From an uncultured Succinivibrionaceae bacterium (GTDB taxonomy: Bacteria > Pseudomonadota > Gammaproteobacteria > Enterobacterales > Succinivibrionaceae), in NCBI GenBank assembly GCA_944393045.1, contig CALXYT010000024.1, positions 1-32,786 on the forward strand: a DNA stretch of 32,786 nucleotides. The letters run 5' to 3'. Made by a program: the position numbers and the translations under genes. The notes below the pieces were generated by a model. The model had not been told where the DNA came from, did no database searches, and saw only the letters and a program-made list of their open reading frames with translations. Shown here piece after piece: positions 22,330 to 30,735 of this stretch (within the stretch, counting starts at the first letter, position 1; every line of letters starts with the position of its first letter).

Positions 22330-23280
22330 ATGGCACAAACAGTACAAATCGGTAAGATGAATGAGTTAGAGCTACTAAGAACTGATGATAAAGGTGGTTT
22401 TTTAGATGCTTTTTCTTATGGAGAGGTGTTTTTACCATTGTCTCAATTGCCACCTGATATAGCTATTGGTGAGAAGGTTAATGTATTTTGTTATATTGAT
22501 GATGGCAGATTAACAGTTACTGCTAAACGCCCAAAAGCTCTATTAGGTGAATTAGCACGCTTAAAAGTTAAAGATGTAACAGAAGGAGCTGCTTATCTTG
22601 AATGGGGCATACGTAAAGATTTAATGGTGCCATTTAAAGAGCAGCGATTTGTGATGAAGGTTGATGCAGAGTATGTAGTATACGTTACTAAAGATCGCTT
22701 TAACCGTCTTTATGGCTCAAGTAAGCTCAACCACTTTATTTCAGATACATTACCAAAGAACTCAACTTTAAAAGTTGGTGATAAGGTTGATATTATCGCC
22801 ATTAGTAAATCATTATTAGGCACCAAGGTCGTAGTAAATAATTCTTTTTATGCACTACTTGCTAAAGATGAGGATGTATCGCAAATAAAGTATGGTAATA
22901 AAATACGAGGCGTTATTCAATCTATTAGACCTGATCGCAAAGTAAGTGTTTCCTTACATGCTCTAGGGCAGGAAGGGGTGGTTAATGCCTTTGATGTAGT
23001 TATAATGGCTCTTGAGGAGCATAGTGGATTTTTACCTTTATGCGATAAATCATCTCCAGAAGAGATTGAAGCTACCTTAAAAATGAGTAAGGGTAAGTTC
23101 AAAAAAGTAATAGGTGGCTTATATAAAAACCATATCATTGAAATTAAAGATGATGGGATTTTATTACTTAAAAATAATTTACCAAAGAATCAGGAAGAGG
23201 ATCATACAGAAGTTAATACAGAGAAGCATGCGGCAAATGAGTCTTTTGATGAAACTTTTGATAGTGAAAAACCTTTTTAA
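22330..23280 (+). CDS. S1-domain RNA-binding protein, CvfB/YitL family
   Basis: A 316-residue cytoplasmic protein built from S1-like OB-fold modules and a C-terminal winged-helix part. The N-terminal IGKMNELELLRTDDKGGFLD, with FLPLSQLP, and the third module RGVIQSIRPDRKVSVSLHALGQEG are typical of CvfB. CvfB of Staphylococcus is linked to virulence regulation; in Gram-negatives the role is unclear, perhaps RNA binding at the ribosome. The winged-helix region includes SSPEEIEATLKMSKGKFKKVIGGLYK (seen as SPEEIEATLKMSKGKFKK). The last 30 residues are acidic and poorly conserved. Shine-Dalgarno GGAG at 22320-22323 is well placed. It is a single gene, closely downstream of rplY but separated by a terminator. 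Confidence 0.85.
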   Translation: MAQTVQIGKMNELELLRTDDKGGFLDAFSYGEVFLPLSQLPPDIAIGEKVNVFCYIDDGRLTVTAKRPKALLGELARLKVKDVTEGAAYLEWGIRKDLMVPFKEQRFVMKVDAEYVVYVTKDRFNRLYGSSKLNHFISDTLPKNSTLKVGDKVDIIAISKSLLGTKVVVNNSFYALLAKDEDVSQIKYGNKIRGVIQSIRPDRKVSVSLHALGQEGVVNAFDVVIMALEEHSGFLPLCDKSSPEEIEATLKMSKGKFKKVIGGLYKNHIIEIKDDGILLLKNNLPKNQEEDHTEVNTEKHAANESFDETFDSEKPF

Positions 23281-23343
23281 AACGCAACAATAAATAAAAA
23301 GAAGTTAAACTTTTTAAGCATCTCTAAACTTATAAAGTTTTTT

Positions 23344-23377
23344 AAGCTATTTACCTGTTTAGGTAGGTAGCTTTTTT
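23344..23377 (+). terminator. Intrinsic terminator of the CvfB-like gene
   Basis: AAGCTATTTACCT (23344-23356) pairs with AGGTAGGTAGCTT (23361-23373) with a small internal mismatch and loop GTTT, followed by TTTT. Confidence 0.88.
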
Positions 23378-23549
23378 GTTTTCAGAGAAATTTAAAGATT
23401 TAAGAAGCTGCAAGATGTTAGGAGTGAAAAAGTTATGAATTATCAGGTACATAGCTTTAATTTGCCAAGCTGTTTAAGCTTTTTTCAGCTAAAACGTTAC
23501 ATTATTCAAGCATCTTTTTCTCTTGAAAATACAGAAAAAACGTAAAAAA

Positions 23550-23576
23550 TTATGTAAAAAATTAAATTTTACATAA
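23550..23576. repeat. Inverted repeat upstream of the sugar exporter gene
   Basis: TTATGTAAAA (23550-23559), a 7-base centre, and TTTTACATAA (23567-23576): a perfect 10-bp inverted repeat about 70 bp upstream of the -10 box. It may be an operator. The remainder of the 23378-23716 gap is AT-rich and shows no coding frame. Confidence 0.45.
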
Positions 23577-23642
23577 ATTTCTTAAAAAAATAAAAAATCA
23601 TACTTTTAAAAAGTCCCTTTCGGCATTATCTAAAAGGCGCAC

Positions 23643-23651
23643 TGATATAAT
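23643..23651 (+). promoter_or_regulatory. Extended -10 box of the sugar exporter gene
   Basis: TGATATAAT contains TATAAT (23646-23651) preceded by TGA, an extended -10 arrangement. No good -35 is visible at 17 bp, consistent with an extended -10 or an activator-dependent promoter. Confidence 0.45.
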
Positions 23652-23716
23652 ATAAGATGAAGGTGGCAAGAAATTGCTTAACAAACTTTTATAGATATTA
23701 GGATGAAGTACCAATT

Positions 23717-24970
23717 ATGGCTGTATCAAATAAGTTAGTTTTTTGGTTTTTTATGCTACTGACCTATCTTTCAGGAACTGCCGCGGCGTCTTTTGTACCG
23801 GTTATGAGTATCTTTTTAACAGATATTGTTAAAGCTACCCCAACTCAGGTAGGTACATACTTTACCGTAGCAGCAATTGTCGGTATTGTGGTAACGCAGG
23901 TATTAGCGAAGTTTTCTGATAAAAGGTTATCACGTAAGTTCTTAATATGTTTGGCAGGGGCTAGTGGCTTTTTAGCAGCATTGGTCTTTATCTTTATTCC
24001 GTTTTATTATTGTATTGTAACTCTTGGGGTGCTTTTTTTAAGTATCTCTTCTGTTGGTACCCCGCAAATCTTTGCCTCAGGTCGTGAGTATGGTATATCT
24101 AAGTATGGTAATAGCTTAATGTTTACCACTTATATGCGATCATTCTTTTCATTAGCATGGGTATTGACACCACCAGTTGCATATTTACTTGCTAATAATT
24201 ATGGTTTTAAGATCTTATTTATTTTTACAGCAGTAATCTTTGTAGTGTTTGGGGTGCTTGGCAGGTATTGTATGCCAGATACTAAGGAAATGCTTAATAC
24301 TCAGTTTAATCCGGATGATAACCCTGAAGGCAATGGGGAAGTTGAGACTAAAGATAATAAGGATGATAAGTCCGCTTCTCAAGTTGCTACTAAGAATGAA
24401 GACGCTAAGAGTGAGCGTATTTTGGGGAATAAAGATGTAATGCTTTTATTCTTAGCAATTACCTTACTTTGGACTTGTAATAATGTTTATTTGATTAGTA
24501 TGCCAATTTACATTACTAAAGAGCTTGCTATTAATAGTAATTTACCAGGCTTTATGATGGCAGCTGCGGCCTTTTTAGAAATTCCTGTGATGTTGCTGGC
24601 AGGTCTAGCCTGTAAAAAATTTGGTATTAAGCCATTAATTATCTTATGCGCAATCTGTGGGGTAATTTTTTACCTTGGCATTTTATCAGTACCACAACAT
24701 GAGCTTTTCTTTATCGGGGTGCAACTATTTAATGCGTTATTTATCGGTATTTTAGCAGGTCTTGGTATGATATATTTTCAGGAACTTTTACCAAAGATTC
24801 CAGGGCAGGCTACAACATTATTTAATAATACCGTAAATACCGGTGCCATTATTTCAGGTGGTCTTGTTGCTATTGTTGCTCAGCAAGGAAGTTATAGTAA
24901 TGCCTTTATTATGTGTATTGGTTTAACAGCTGTAGCCTCTTTAATACTCTTTGCAGTGCGTAAGGTTTAA
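23717..24970 (+). CDS. Sugar efflux transporter of the Set (SetA/SetB) MFS family
   Basis: A 417-residue inner-membrane protein with 12 predicted helices. It would export sugars or sugar-like compounds in exchange for protons. SDKRLSRK after helix 2 fits the MFS A-motif region. The segment SLMFTTYMRSFFSLAWVLTPPVAY resembles the corresponding SetA/SetB stretch (TSFLRAQISLAWVIGPPLAY, from memory), and LFNNTVNTGAIISG matches the LYTNTSRVGWIIAG-type end. The central loop between helices 6 and 7 (about residues 195-235) is long and rich in Asp, Asn and Lys. Which sugar is exported cannot be told. It is a single gene between terminators. Confidence 0.8.
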   Translation: MAVSNKLVFWFFMLLTYLSGTAAASFVPVMSIFLTDIVKATPTQVGTYFTVAAIVGIVVTQVLAKFSDKRLSRKFLICLAGASGFLAALVFIFIPFYYCIVTLGVLFLSISSVGTPQIFASGREYGISKYGNSLMFTTYMRSFFSLAWVLTPPVAYLLANNYGFKILFIFTAVIFVVFGVLGRYCMPDTKEMLNTQFNPDDNPEGNGEVETKDNKDDKSASQVATKNEDAKSERILGNKDVMLLFLAITLLWTCNNVYLISMPIYITKELAINSNLPGFMMAAAAFLEIPVMLLAGLACKKFGIKPLIILCAICGVIFYLGILSVPQHELFFIGVQLFNALFIGILAGLGMIYFQELLPKIPGQATTLFNNTVNTGAIISGGLVAIVAQQGSYSNAFIMCIGLTAVASLILFAVRKV

Positions 24971-25047
24971 CTAAAAAGTTTAATTATCAAAATAAGCGTG
25001 TTATTAAGGAAAAACGAGTAATTTTTTATAGCTATTTTTGTGTAGTT

Positions 25048-25088
25048 AAAAATTCCCTATTACTTTTCAGGTAGTAGGGAATTTTTTT
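25048..25088 (+). terminator. Intrinsic terminator of the sugar exporter gene
   Basis: AAAAATTCCCTATTAC (25048-25063) pairs with GTAGTAGGGAATTTTT (25071-25086) over about 16 bp with one G-U pair, followed by more T. The rest of 24971-25378 is AT-rich, with no coding frame or known element seen. Confidence 0.9.
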
Positions 25089-25378
25089 AGCCTTACAGTA
25101 TCCTTAATAAAACGTCATCAAAATATAAAAAGGCTAACTTACTATAAATTCTTTTTATCTTTCATTTATATGTAAAAGAAGCAATATAAGTAATATAGGC
25201 TTTTTTTAAGATATTCTTTAAAAAGAGCGTGCTTAAGAAACACTTTAAAAAGGTCTTAACTAAGCTTAAAAAGGTGGATATTATTAAATTTCAAAGTTTG
25301 CTTATACTCTTTTTAGGTAGATTTTTAGCTTTAATGTAAGCTTTGTGTAATTTTTTTTCTAAAAAAAGATAAAAAATC

Positions 25379-25406
25379 TTGACAAGCTCTAAAAAAAATA
25401 TGTAAT
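25379..25406 (+). promoter_or_regulatory. Promoter of sohB (and probably topA)
   Basis: A consensus -35 TTGACA (25379-25384), a 16-bp spacer and TGTAAT (25401-25406, 5 of 6 matches) lie about 55 bp before the sohB start. Confidence 0.65.
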
Positions 25407-25460
25407 TTAAAAAAAGAAGATAAAAAAAATGCGTAGTTTATTGAGGAATCTTTAAAAAGT

Positions 25461-26786
25461 ATGATGGACTTTTTATTTGAATTAGGAACCTTTATAGCAA
25501 AGGCCATTATTGTAATAGTACTAATCTATCTTATATTAGCATTAGTTACTAAAGTTCTTAGTAGAGCTAAGTTACTATCTGAGAAAAATAAAAAGGAATC
25601 GCATATCACTTTTATTGATTATAAAGCAAAGCGTAAAGAAGTACGTCAAAAGTTAGAGGAAAAATTAACTAGTCAAGAAGAATTTAAAATCATCGAAAAG
25701 GCTATTGAAAAATATAAAAAGAGTTTACAGAAGCTTGCTAAAAAAGTTAAAGAGCAAGATAAAGAGCAAAAAGTAACGCAAGACAAAGTGCAAGAAGCAG
25801 AAAGCTTAAAGCCTGATGCTGAGGATAAAAATCAGCAAGAGGAGAGAGTTTCTTCTCAAGCGGATACCGAAAGTCAAGATGTAACCAATCTTGATAACAA
25901 TGATAAGTTTAAGGCTGAAAAACGAGCAATTGCTGAGAAAATTGCTGCTCAATATAATGAGTTACTTCAAAAGGCTAGCAAGGACTCAGGTATAAAGTTA
26001 GTTTATGAGGATGATAATTTTATTGTAAAGTCTAAGGTGTTATTTATCTTAGATTTTGTGGGTTCAACTTTAGCAACTGAAGTAAAAGATTTACGTAGAG
26101 CTATTGATATTATCACTGATGAAGGCTCCGAGGGGGATGGGGTGATTTTACGCTTACAATCACCAGGTGGCACAGTATGTGGTTATGGTTTATGCGCGGC
26201 TGAGCTTGAAAGATTAAAGAAAAAGAAAATTAACTTAACTATCGCTGTTGATCAAGTAGCAGCAAGTGGTGGTTATATGATGGCAAGTGTCGCTGATAAG
26301 ATAGTAGCAGCCCCATTTGCTTATATTGGCTCAATTGGAGTAGTATCAGAGTTTCCAAACTTCAATCGCTTACTTAAAAAATACGATGTAGAGTACGAAC
26401 AGGTAACAGCGGGTAAGTACAAGAGAACTTTAGGGCAGTTTGCGGAGAATACTCCTGAAGGAAGAGAAAAGTTTAAAGAAGAGCTTGAAGATATTCATAA
26501 AGCATTTAAGGAGCATGTAAAACAGCATCGACCAAATGTCGATATTGAGCAAGTAGCAACAGGGGAGCATTGGATAGCCAAAGATGCTCTTAAGCTTGGT
26601 TTAGTTGATGAGATTATGACTAGTGATGAGTGCATTGAAGCAGTGTATGATAATTATGATAGAATCATTCAAATTGACTTTATTGACCAAAAACCGAAAG
26701 GATTATTATCAGTACTCACAGATCGATCAGAGCTAGTAGAGTTTTGTAGTGAATTAGTCAGTAAGTTCACCAGACCAAAAGTATAA
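25461..26786 (+). CDS. sohB: S49-family inner-membrane peptidase SohB
   Basis: SohB is a signal-peptide-peptidase-like serine protease anchored in the inner membrane, acting in the periplasm. One N-terminal helix (about 8-34) is followed by a long charged linker and the S49 domain (about 190-420). The catalytic pair is present: Ser269 in VAASGGYMMASVADK and Lys321 in AGKYKRTLG. PGGTVCGYGL and IGSIGVV are typical. ENTPEGREKF and DIEQVATGEHW align with E. coli SohB. At 441 residues it is about 90 longer than E. coli SohB (349), because the Lys/Glu/Gln-rich linker (about 45-180), probably coiled-coil, is expanded. A second ATG at 25464 is equally possible; Shine-Dalgarno GAGGA is near 25443. The sohB-topA order matches that of enteric bacteria. 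Confidence 0.92.
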   Translation: MMDFLFELGTFIAKAIIVIVLIYLILALVTKVLSRAKLLSEKNKKESHITFIDYKAKRKEVRQKLEEKLTSQEEFKIIEKAIEKYKKSLQKLAKKVKEQDKEQKVTQDKVQEAESLKPDAEDKNQQEERVSSQADTESQDVTNLDNNDKFKAEKRAIAEKIAAQYNELLQKASKDSGIKLVYEDDNFIVKSKVLFILDFVGSTLATEVKDLRRAIDIITDEGSEGDGVILRLQSPGGTVCGYGLCAAELERLKKKKINLTIAVDQVAASGGYMMASVADKIVAAPFAYIGSIGVVSEFPNFNRLLKKYDVEYEQVTAGKYKRTLGQFAENTPEGREKFKEELEDIHKAFKEHVKQHRPNVDIEQVATGEHWIAKDALKLGLVDEIMTSDECIEAVYDNYDRIIQIDFIDQKPKGLLSVLTDRSELVEFCSELVSKFTRPKV

Positions 26787-26836
26787 GCGTGCATCGGGAT
26801 AAAAAGAATTATATTAAATTAACAAAGGATTAATTT

Positions 26837-29482
26837 ATGGGTCAGTCATTAGTTATAGTGGAATCACCAGGTAAGGTTGCCAAGATTAATAAATATCTTG
26901 GACAAGATTATATTGTAAAAGCCAGTGTTGGTCATATTAGAGATTTACCTACTGGCAGTGTTACTACAACTACCCCTGGGGTAAAAGCTAAAAGAGCAAC
27001 CACTAAGGCTGAAAAAGAACAAAAGTTATTCCAGCGCATGGGAATCGACCCTGAACATGGTTGGAATCCGCAATATGTAACTTTGCCCGATAAGGAAAAA
27101 GTAGTAAAGGAACTAATAAGCTTAGCTAAAAAATCTGACTATGTTTACCTTGCAACCGATTTGGACCGTGAAGGAGAGGCGATTGCGTGGCATTTACAGG
27201 AAGTGTTGAAACTCCCAAAAGAAAAGTTTAAGCGTGTAGTATTTAATGAAATCACTAAGTCTGCTATTACTGAGGCCTTTAAGCATCCCGGCGTAGTTAA
27301 TATGAACATGGTTAATGCCCAGCAGACAAGAAGATTTTTAGATCGTGTAGTAGGCTTCATGGTATCTCCCTTACTATGGGATAAAATTGGGCGAGGATTA
27401 AGTGCCGGTCGTGTGCAATCAGTAGCTGTAAGACTGATTGTCGAAAAAGAACATCGTATTAAGTCTTTTGTGCCTGAAGAATACTGGACAGTAGATGCTG
27501 ATCTTCTTGATAAGAGCACAGCATTAAAACTTGCAGTTAAGACTTTTAAAGGAAAAGAGTTTAGACCAAAGAATCAATCAGAAGTAAATGAGCACTTGGC
27601 GTCGTTAGAGCAGGCTAAATATGTAGTTATTTCTAATGAACAAAAAGAAGCTAAGGTTAATACTCCTGCACCATTTACTACCTCAAGTATGCAGCAAGCA
27701 GCATCTGTTCGTTTAGGATTTTCAGTTAAAAGAACCATGCAGGTAGCACAAAAGCTTTATGAAGCAGGTTTTATTTCATATATGCGTACCGATTCTACTA
27801 ACTTAAGTGCCGATGCCTTAAAAATGACTCGTGATGAGATTTTAAGTAGTTTCGGGAGTGATTATTTACCAGCATCGCCAAAGTTCTATGGTTCACGTGA
27901 AAATGCCCAAAATGCACATGAAGCAATTAGACCTACTGATATGAAAGTAGCTACTATTAAGGCTGATAAAGATGCTCAAAAGCTTTATGAGTTAATTCGC
28001 AATCAAACTTTAGCTTGTCAAATGACTGAGGCTATTGTGCTTAATAGTGAAATAACTGTAGAAGCTGGCGAGTATAACTTAAAAACTACTGGTAAAACCA
28101 TGAAGTTTGATGGCTGGACTCGAGTAATTCCATATACTAAAGATGTAATTCTACCAAAAGTTCAAGTAGGTGATGAATTAAGCCTTAAAGAGTTAATGCC
28201 ACTTCAGCATTTTACTAAACCTGAAGGCCGTTATACGGAAGCTAGTTTAGTAAAAGAACTTGAAAAGCGTGGTATTGGTAGACCTTCTACATACGCGACA
28301 ATTATTTCTACTATTCAAGACCGTGGCTATGTAAAACTTATGCAGCGTCGATTCTTTGCAGAAAAAATTGGCGAGATCGTAACAAACCGCTTAGTAAGCA
28401 GTTTTAATGATTTAATGGATTACGATTTTACTAAGGAAATGGAATCAGAACTTGATAGCATAGCTGAGGATAAGCTTAACTGGATAGCATGTCTTGATAA
28501 GTTTTACAAGAATTTTAAAGTGGAACTTGATAAGGCAAGTCTATCAGCTGAAGAAGGTGGTATGGCTAATAATAATAGTGTGTTAACTACCATGCTATGC
28601 CCACAGTGTAATAGCCCTATGGTGATAAAGAATGCATCTACTGGGGTATTCTTATCATGCTCAAATTATCAAGGTAAAACCAAGAGTTCATGTACTAAGA
28701 CTATTAACTTAGTATCAGAAGATGAAGTGCCAATGCTTGAGAGCGAAGATGCGGAAAATGAAATATTACGTCATAAGCATCGTTGTCCAATCTGTGGTCA
28801 GGTAATGGATGCATACGTTATCGATACTAACCGCAAACTTCATATCTGCTCTAATAATCCAATGTGCCCAGGATATGAAATAGAAGAAGGGCAGTTTAAG
28901 ATTAAGGGAAGTTCAGGACCTGTAATTGAGTGTGAGCGTTGTGGTGGCCAAATGATTTTTAAGAGTGGACGTTTTGGGAGTTACATGGAATGTCAGAACC
29001 CGGAATGTAAAAATACTCGTAAGATTTTAAAGAATGGTGAAATTGCACCACCAAAAGAAAAGCCTGTTGCTTTTGAGGATATGCTTTGTAAAGATGGTAA
29101 GAGTCACTTTGTCTTACGTGACGGCTTAACTGGTATATTCTTAGCATCAAGCGCCTTTCCAAAGGTACGTGAAACTAAGCAGGTAACAGTGCAGGCATTA
29201 GTTGACCATAAAGCGCTTTTACCCGAGAAGTTCTTATATTTAACTACTGCTCCTATCGCTGATGAAAACGGTAATTTAACAGTTGTAAGATACTCTAAAC
29301 TTACTAAGCAGCAATATGTAAGCGCTTTAGATAGTGAAGGGGCACCTACTGGCTTTAATGCTTACTATAAAGATGGCGCTTGGCAGGTAGCCGAAAAAAC
29401 TAAAAAAGCTGCTACCACCAAAAAAGCTGGCACCACTAAAAAATCTACTACTAAAAGAACTACTAAAAAGGCGAAAGAGTAG
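26837..29482 (+). CDS. topA: DNA topoisomerase I (type IA)
   Basis: TopA relaxes negative supercoils behind transcription and replication by transient single-strand cleavage. The TOPRIM domain shows VIVESPGKVAKI at the start and DLDREGEAIAWH with the acidic metal residues. The active-site Tyr is at about 315 in GFISYMRTDSTN (E. coli Tyr319). EGRYTEASLVKELEKRGIGR, quoted in part as TEASLVKELEKRGIG, is also diagnostic. Three C-terminal four-Cys zinc ribbons follow (CPQC...CSNY...C, CPIC...CSNNPMC, CERC...CQNPEC). The protein ends in a basic Lys/Thr/Ala tail of about 27 residues. At 881 residues it is near E. coli (865). Shine-Dalgarno AAAGGA lies upstream of the ATG. The 50-bp gap after sohB has no terminator, so co-transcription is likely. 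Confidence 0.96.
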   Translation: MGQSLVIVESPGKVAKINKYLGQDYIVKASVGHIRDLPTGSVTTTTPGVKAKRATTKAEKEQKLFQRMGIDPEHGWNPQYVTLPDKEKVVKELISLAKKSDYVYLATDLDREGEAIAWHLQEVLKLPKEKFKRVVFNEITKSAITEAFKHPGVVNMNMVNAQQTRRFLDRVVGFMVSPLLWDKIGRGLSAGRVQSVAVRLIVEKEHRIKSFVPEEYWTVDADLLDKSTALKLAVKTFKGKEFRPKNQSEVNEHLASLEQAKYVVISNEQKEAKVNTPAPFTTSSMQQAASVRLGFSVKRTMQVAQKLYEAGFISYMRTDSTNLSADALKMTRDEILSSFGSDYLPASPKFYGSRENAQNAHEAIRPTDMKVATIKADKDAQKLYELIRNQTLACQMTEAIVLNSEITVEAGEYNLKTTGKTMKFDGWTRVIPYTKDVILPKVQVGDELSLKELMPLQHFTKPEGRYTEASLVKELEKRGIGRPSTYATIISTIQDRGYVKLMQRRFFAEKIGEIVTNRLVSSFNDLMDYDFTKEMESELDSIAEDKLNWIACLDKFYKNFKVELDKASLSAEEGGMANNNSVLTTMLCPQCNSPMVIKNASTGVFLSCSNYQGKTKSSCTKTINLVSEDEVPMLESEDAENEILRHKHRCPICGQVMDAYVIDTNRKLHICSNNPMCPGYEIEEGQFKIKGSSGPVIECERCGGQMIFKSGRFGSYMECQNPECKNTRKILKNGEIAPPKEKPVAFEDMLCKDGKSHFVLRDGLTGIFLASSAFPKVRETKQVTVQALVDHKALLPEKFLYLTTAPIADENGNLTVVRYSKLTKQQYVSALDSEGAPTGFNAYYKDGAWQVAEKTKKAATTKKAGTTKKSTTKRTTKKAKE

Positions 29483-29520
29483 TAGCTAAAAAAGTGGTAA
29501 AAAGATCTGCTTAAGTTAAG

Positions 29521-29553
29521 AACTCCTTACTTTAAATTAGTAGGGAGTTTTTT
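29521..29553 (+). terminator. Intrinsic terminator of topA
   Basis: AACTCCTTACT (29521-29531) pairs with AGTAGGGAGTT (29539-29549), 11 bp with one G-U pair, a 7-base loop and a T-run to 29553. Confidence 0.92.
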
Positions 29554-29642
29554 ATGGCGCTATCATAAAGCTTACGGATATTCATATAATAAGCCTGCAG
29601 CAATTATCTTTAGAAGGTTAAGGTATTTTACTTATATTTTTT

Positions 29643-29670
29643 TTGAAAAAGCCAAAAACACAAGTATAAT
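29643..29670 (+). promoter_or_regulatory. Promoter of the small membrane protein gene
   Basis: TTGAAA (29643-29648), a 16-bp spacer and TATAAT (29665-29670), with a leader of about 65 nt before the ATG at 29743. Confidence 0.6.
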
Positions 29671-29742
29671 AGAAAGGGAAAATAAGAGCTTAAAGTTTTT
29701 TAAGTATCAGCGAAACAGTAAAAAGTTATATAAGGTGACCTG

Positions 29743-30345
29743 ATGCAGATTGACCTGCCCCCTAATTGCTATACTAGAGAGTATTTAAAGCAAAGTGGCA
29801 TCAATTATTTTGATTCAATACTCGATACCAATTACCAAACAGGATTAGAAAAAATTCTGTGGCGTGCTGGCTGCTTTTTTATTGGTTCGTTAGTTCTTGG
29901 AGTCTTATTATCTTTAGCACCTTTTGTGAAGGCAAGTCTGCTCCAAATTTTTTGTATTGAATTTATTTTGCTGGTTAGTTACGTCTTAATTGCATTATTA
30001 AGGTATTTTTACTTACTAAGAGTGCGCAATAAAGTACGCAGTGATAAAGCTCCAGTAGTGTTGGAGCCTGTTGCTATTGTTTATGAACAAAGAACCTCAC
30101 GCTTACCTTTTATCAATACTCACATTTATAGCGGGATAGTCTATAAAGAATCAGGTACTGCTAAACCTCGTTTTTATGTAAGTGCCATAAAACAAGGACT
30201 TCCTACAACTTTACCTCCTAATACAGCTTTACTTTATAAACATCGTCAAAATGATAAGTTCTATTCTATTGATGATGATTTTAATTTTATCCATGAAGAA
30301 AGAAGAGCAAAAGAGCAAAAGAAAGTAGCTTTTGATTTGGTTTAA
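29743..30345 (+). CDS. Unknown two-helix membrane protein
   Basis: I do not recognise this 200-residue protein. It starts MQIDLPPNCYTREYLKQSG. Two adjacent hydrophobic helices follow (about 42-62, WRAGCFFIGSLVLGVLLSLA, and about 67-93, LQIFCIEFILLVSYVLIALL). The remaining 105 residues form a soluble, probably cytoplasmic domain beginning with basic RVRNKVRSDK, rich in beta-prone segments (PVAIVYEQRTSR, HIYSGIVYKES, RFYVSAIKQGLP), and ending in a charged tail (HEERRAKEQKKV). The layout is that of an inner-membrane hairpin with a C-terminal domain. A strong Shine-Dalgarno AAGGTGA (29732-29738), a clear promoter and normal codon use support a real gene. It stands alone between the topA terminator and a non-coding stretch, so context gives no function. 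Confidence 0.75.
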   Translation: MQIDLPPNCYTREYLKQSGINYFDSILDTNYQTGLEKILWRAGCFFIGSLVLGVLLSLAPFVKASLLQIFCIEFILLVSYVLIALLRYFYLLRVRNKVRSDKAPVVLEPVAIVYEQRTSRLPFINTHIYSGIVYKESGTAKPRFYVSAIKQGLPTTLPPNTALLYKHRQNDKFYSIDDDFNFIHEERRAKEQKKVAFDLV

Positions 30346-30701
30346 GCAAGTTTAAAGTGTTGGGGGAATATAACCTATACTAAATAAACTCCATCAAGCT
30401 AAATTAAATGAAAACATATCAAACAAGAAAGTAAATCTTAAAGCTTTTGATTTTTTTATCTTGAATTTTTTAATCCTTAAATCCTCTCAGTTTTGCGCTT
30501 AAAAAATTTTTGCTCATTATTTTGGAAAAATTACGTAGTGATATTTTTATGATTGGGTACTATGTAAGAGCGATGGCTACTGAGATTCATATTTTATCTT
30601 TCAAAGAAGTTTTACTGCTGATATATTAGTTAAATATATGGCAAGGAACGATAAGTTTTATCACCTTGCAAAATAAACATAACCGCACTTTAAAGCAACT
30701 T
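30346..30701. other. Non-coding gap after the small membrane protein gene
   Basis: No convincing gene. One imperfect hairpin is visible: GCAAGG (30641-30646) and GATAA (30650-30654) pair with TTATC (30658-30662) and CCTTGC (30664-30669). It has no T-run on either strand, so it is not a standard terminator. The longest ATG frame here is only about 18 codons. Confidence 0.45.
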
Positions 30702-30734
30702 ATGGCAATTCTTTACTTTGGCGAGAATTGCCAT
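30702..30734 (-). terminator. Hairpin at the 3' end of the HAD gene
   Basis: ATGGCAATTCT (30702-30712) pairs perfectly with AGAATTGCCAT (30724-30734). It begins one base beyond the stop of the minus-strand HAD gene. The T-run after it is weak on the minus strand, so it may stabilise the mRNA end or terminate only partly. Confidence 0.5.
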
Positions 30735-30735
30735 T

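Noticed and set aside
27145-27519. 124-codon minus-strand frame inside topA
   Set aside because: It overlaps the conserved TOPRIM-region coding sequence entirely and resembles no family; it is a shadow frame.
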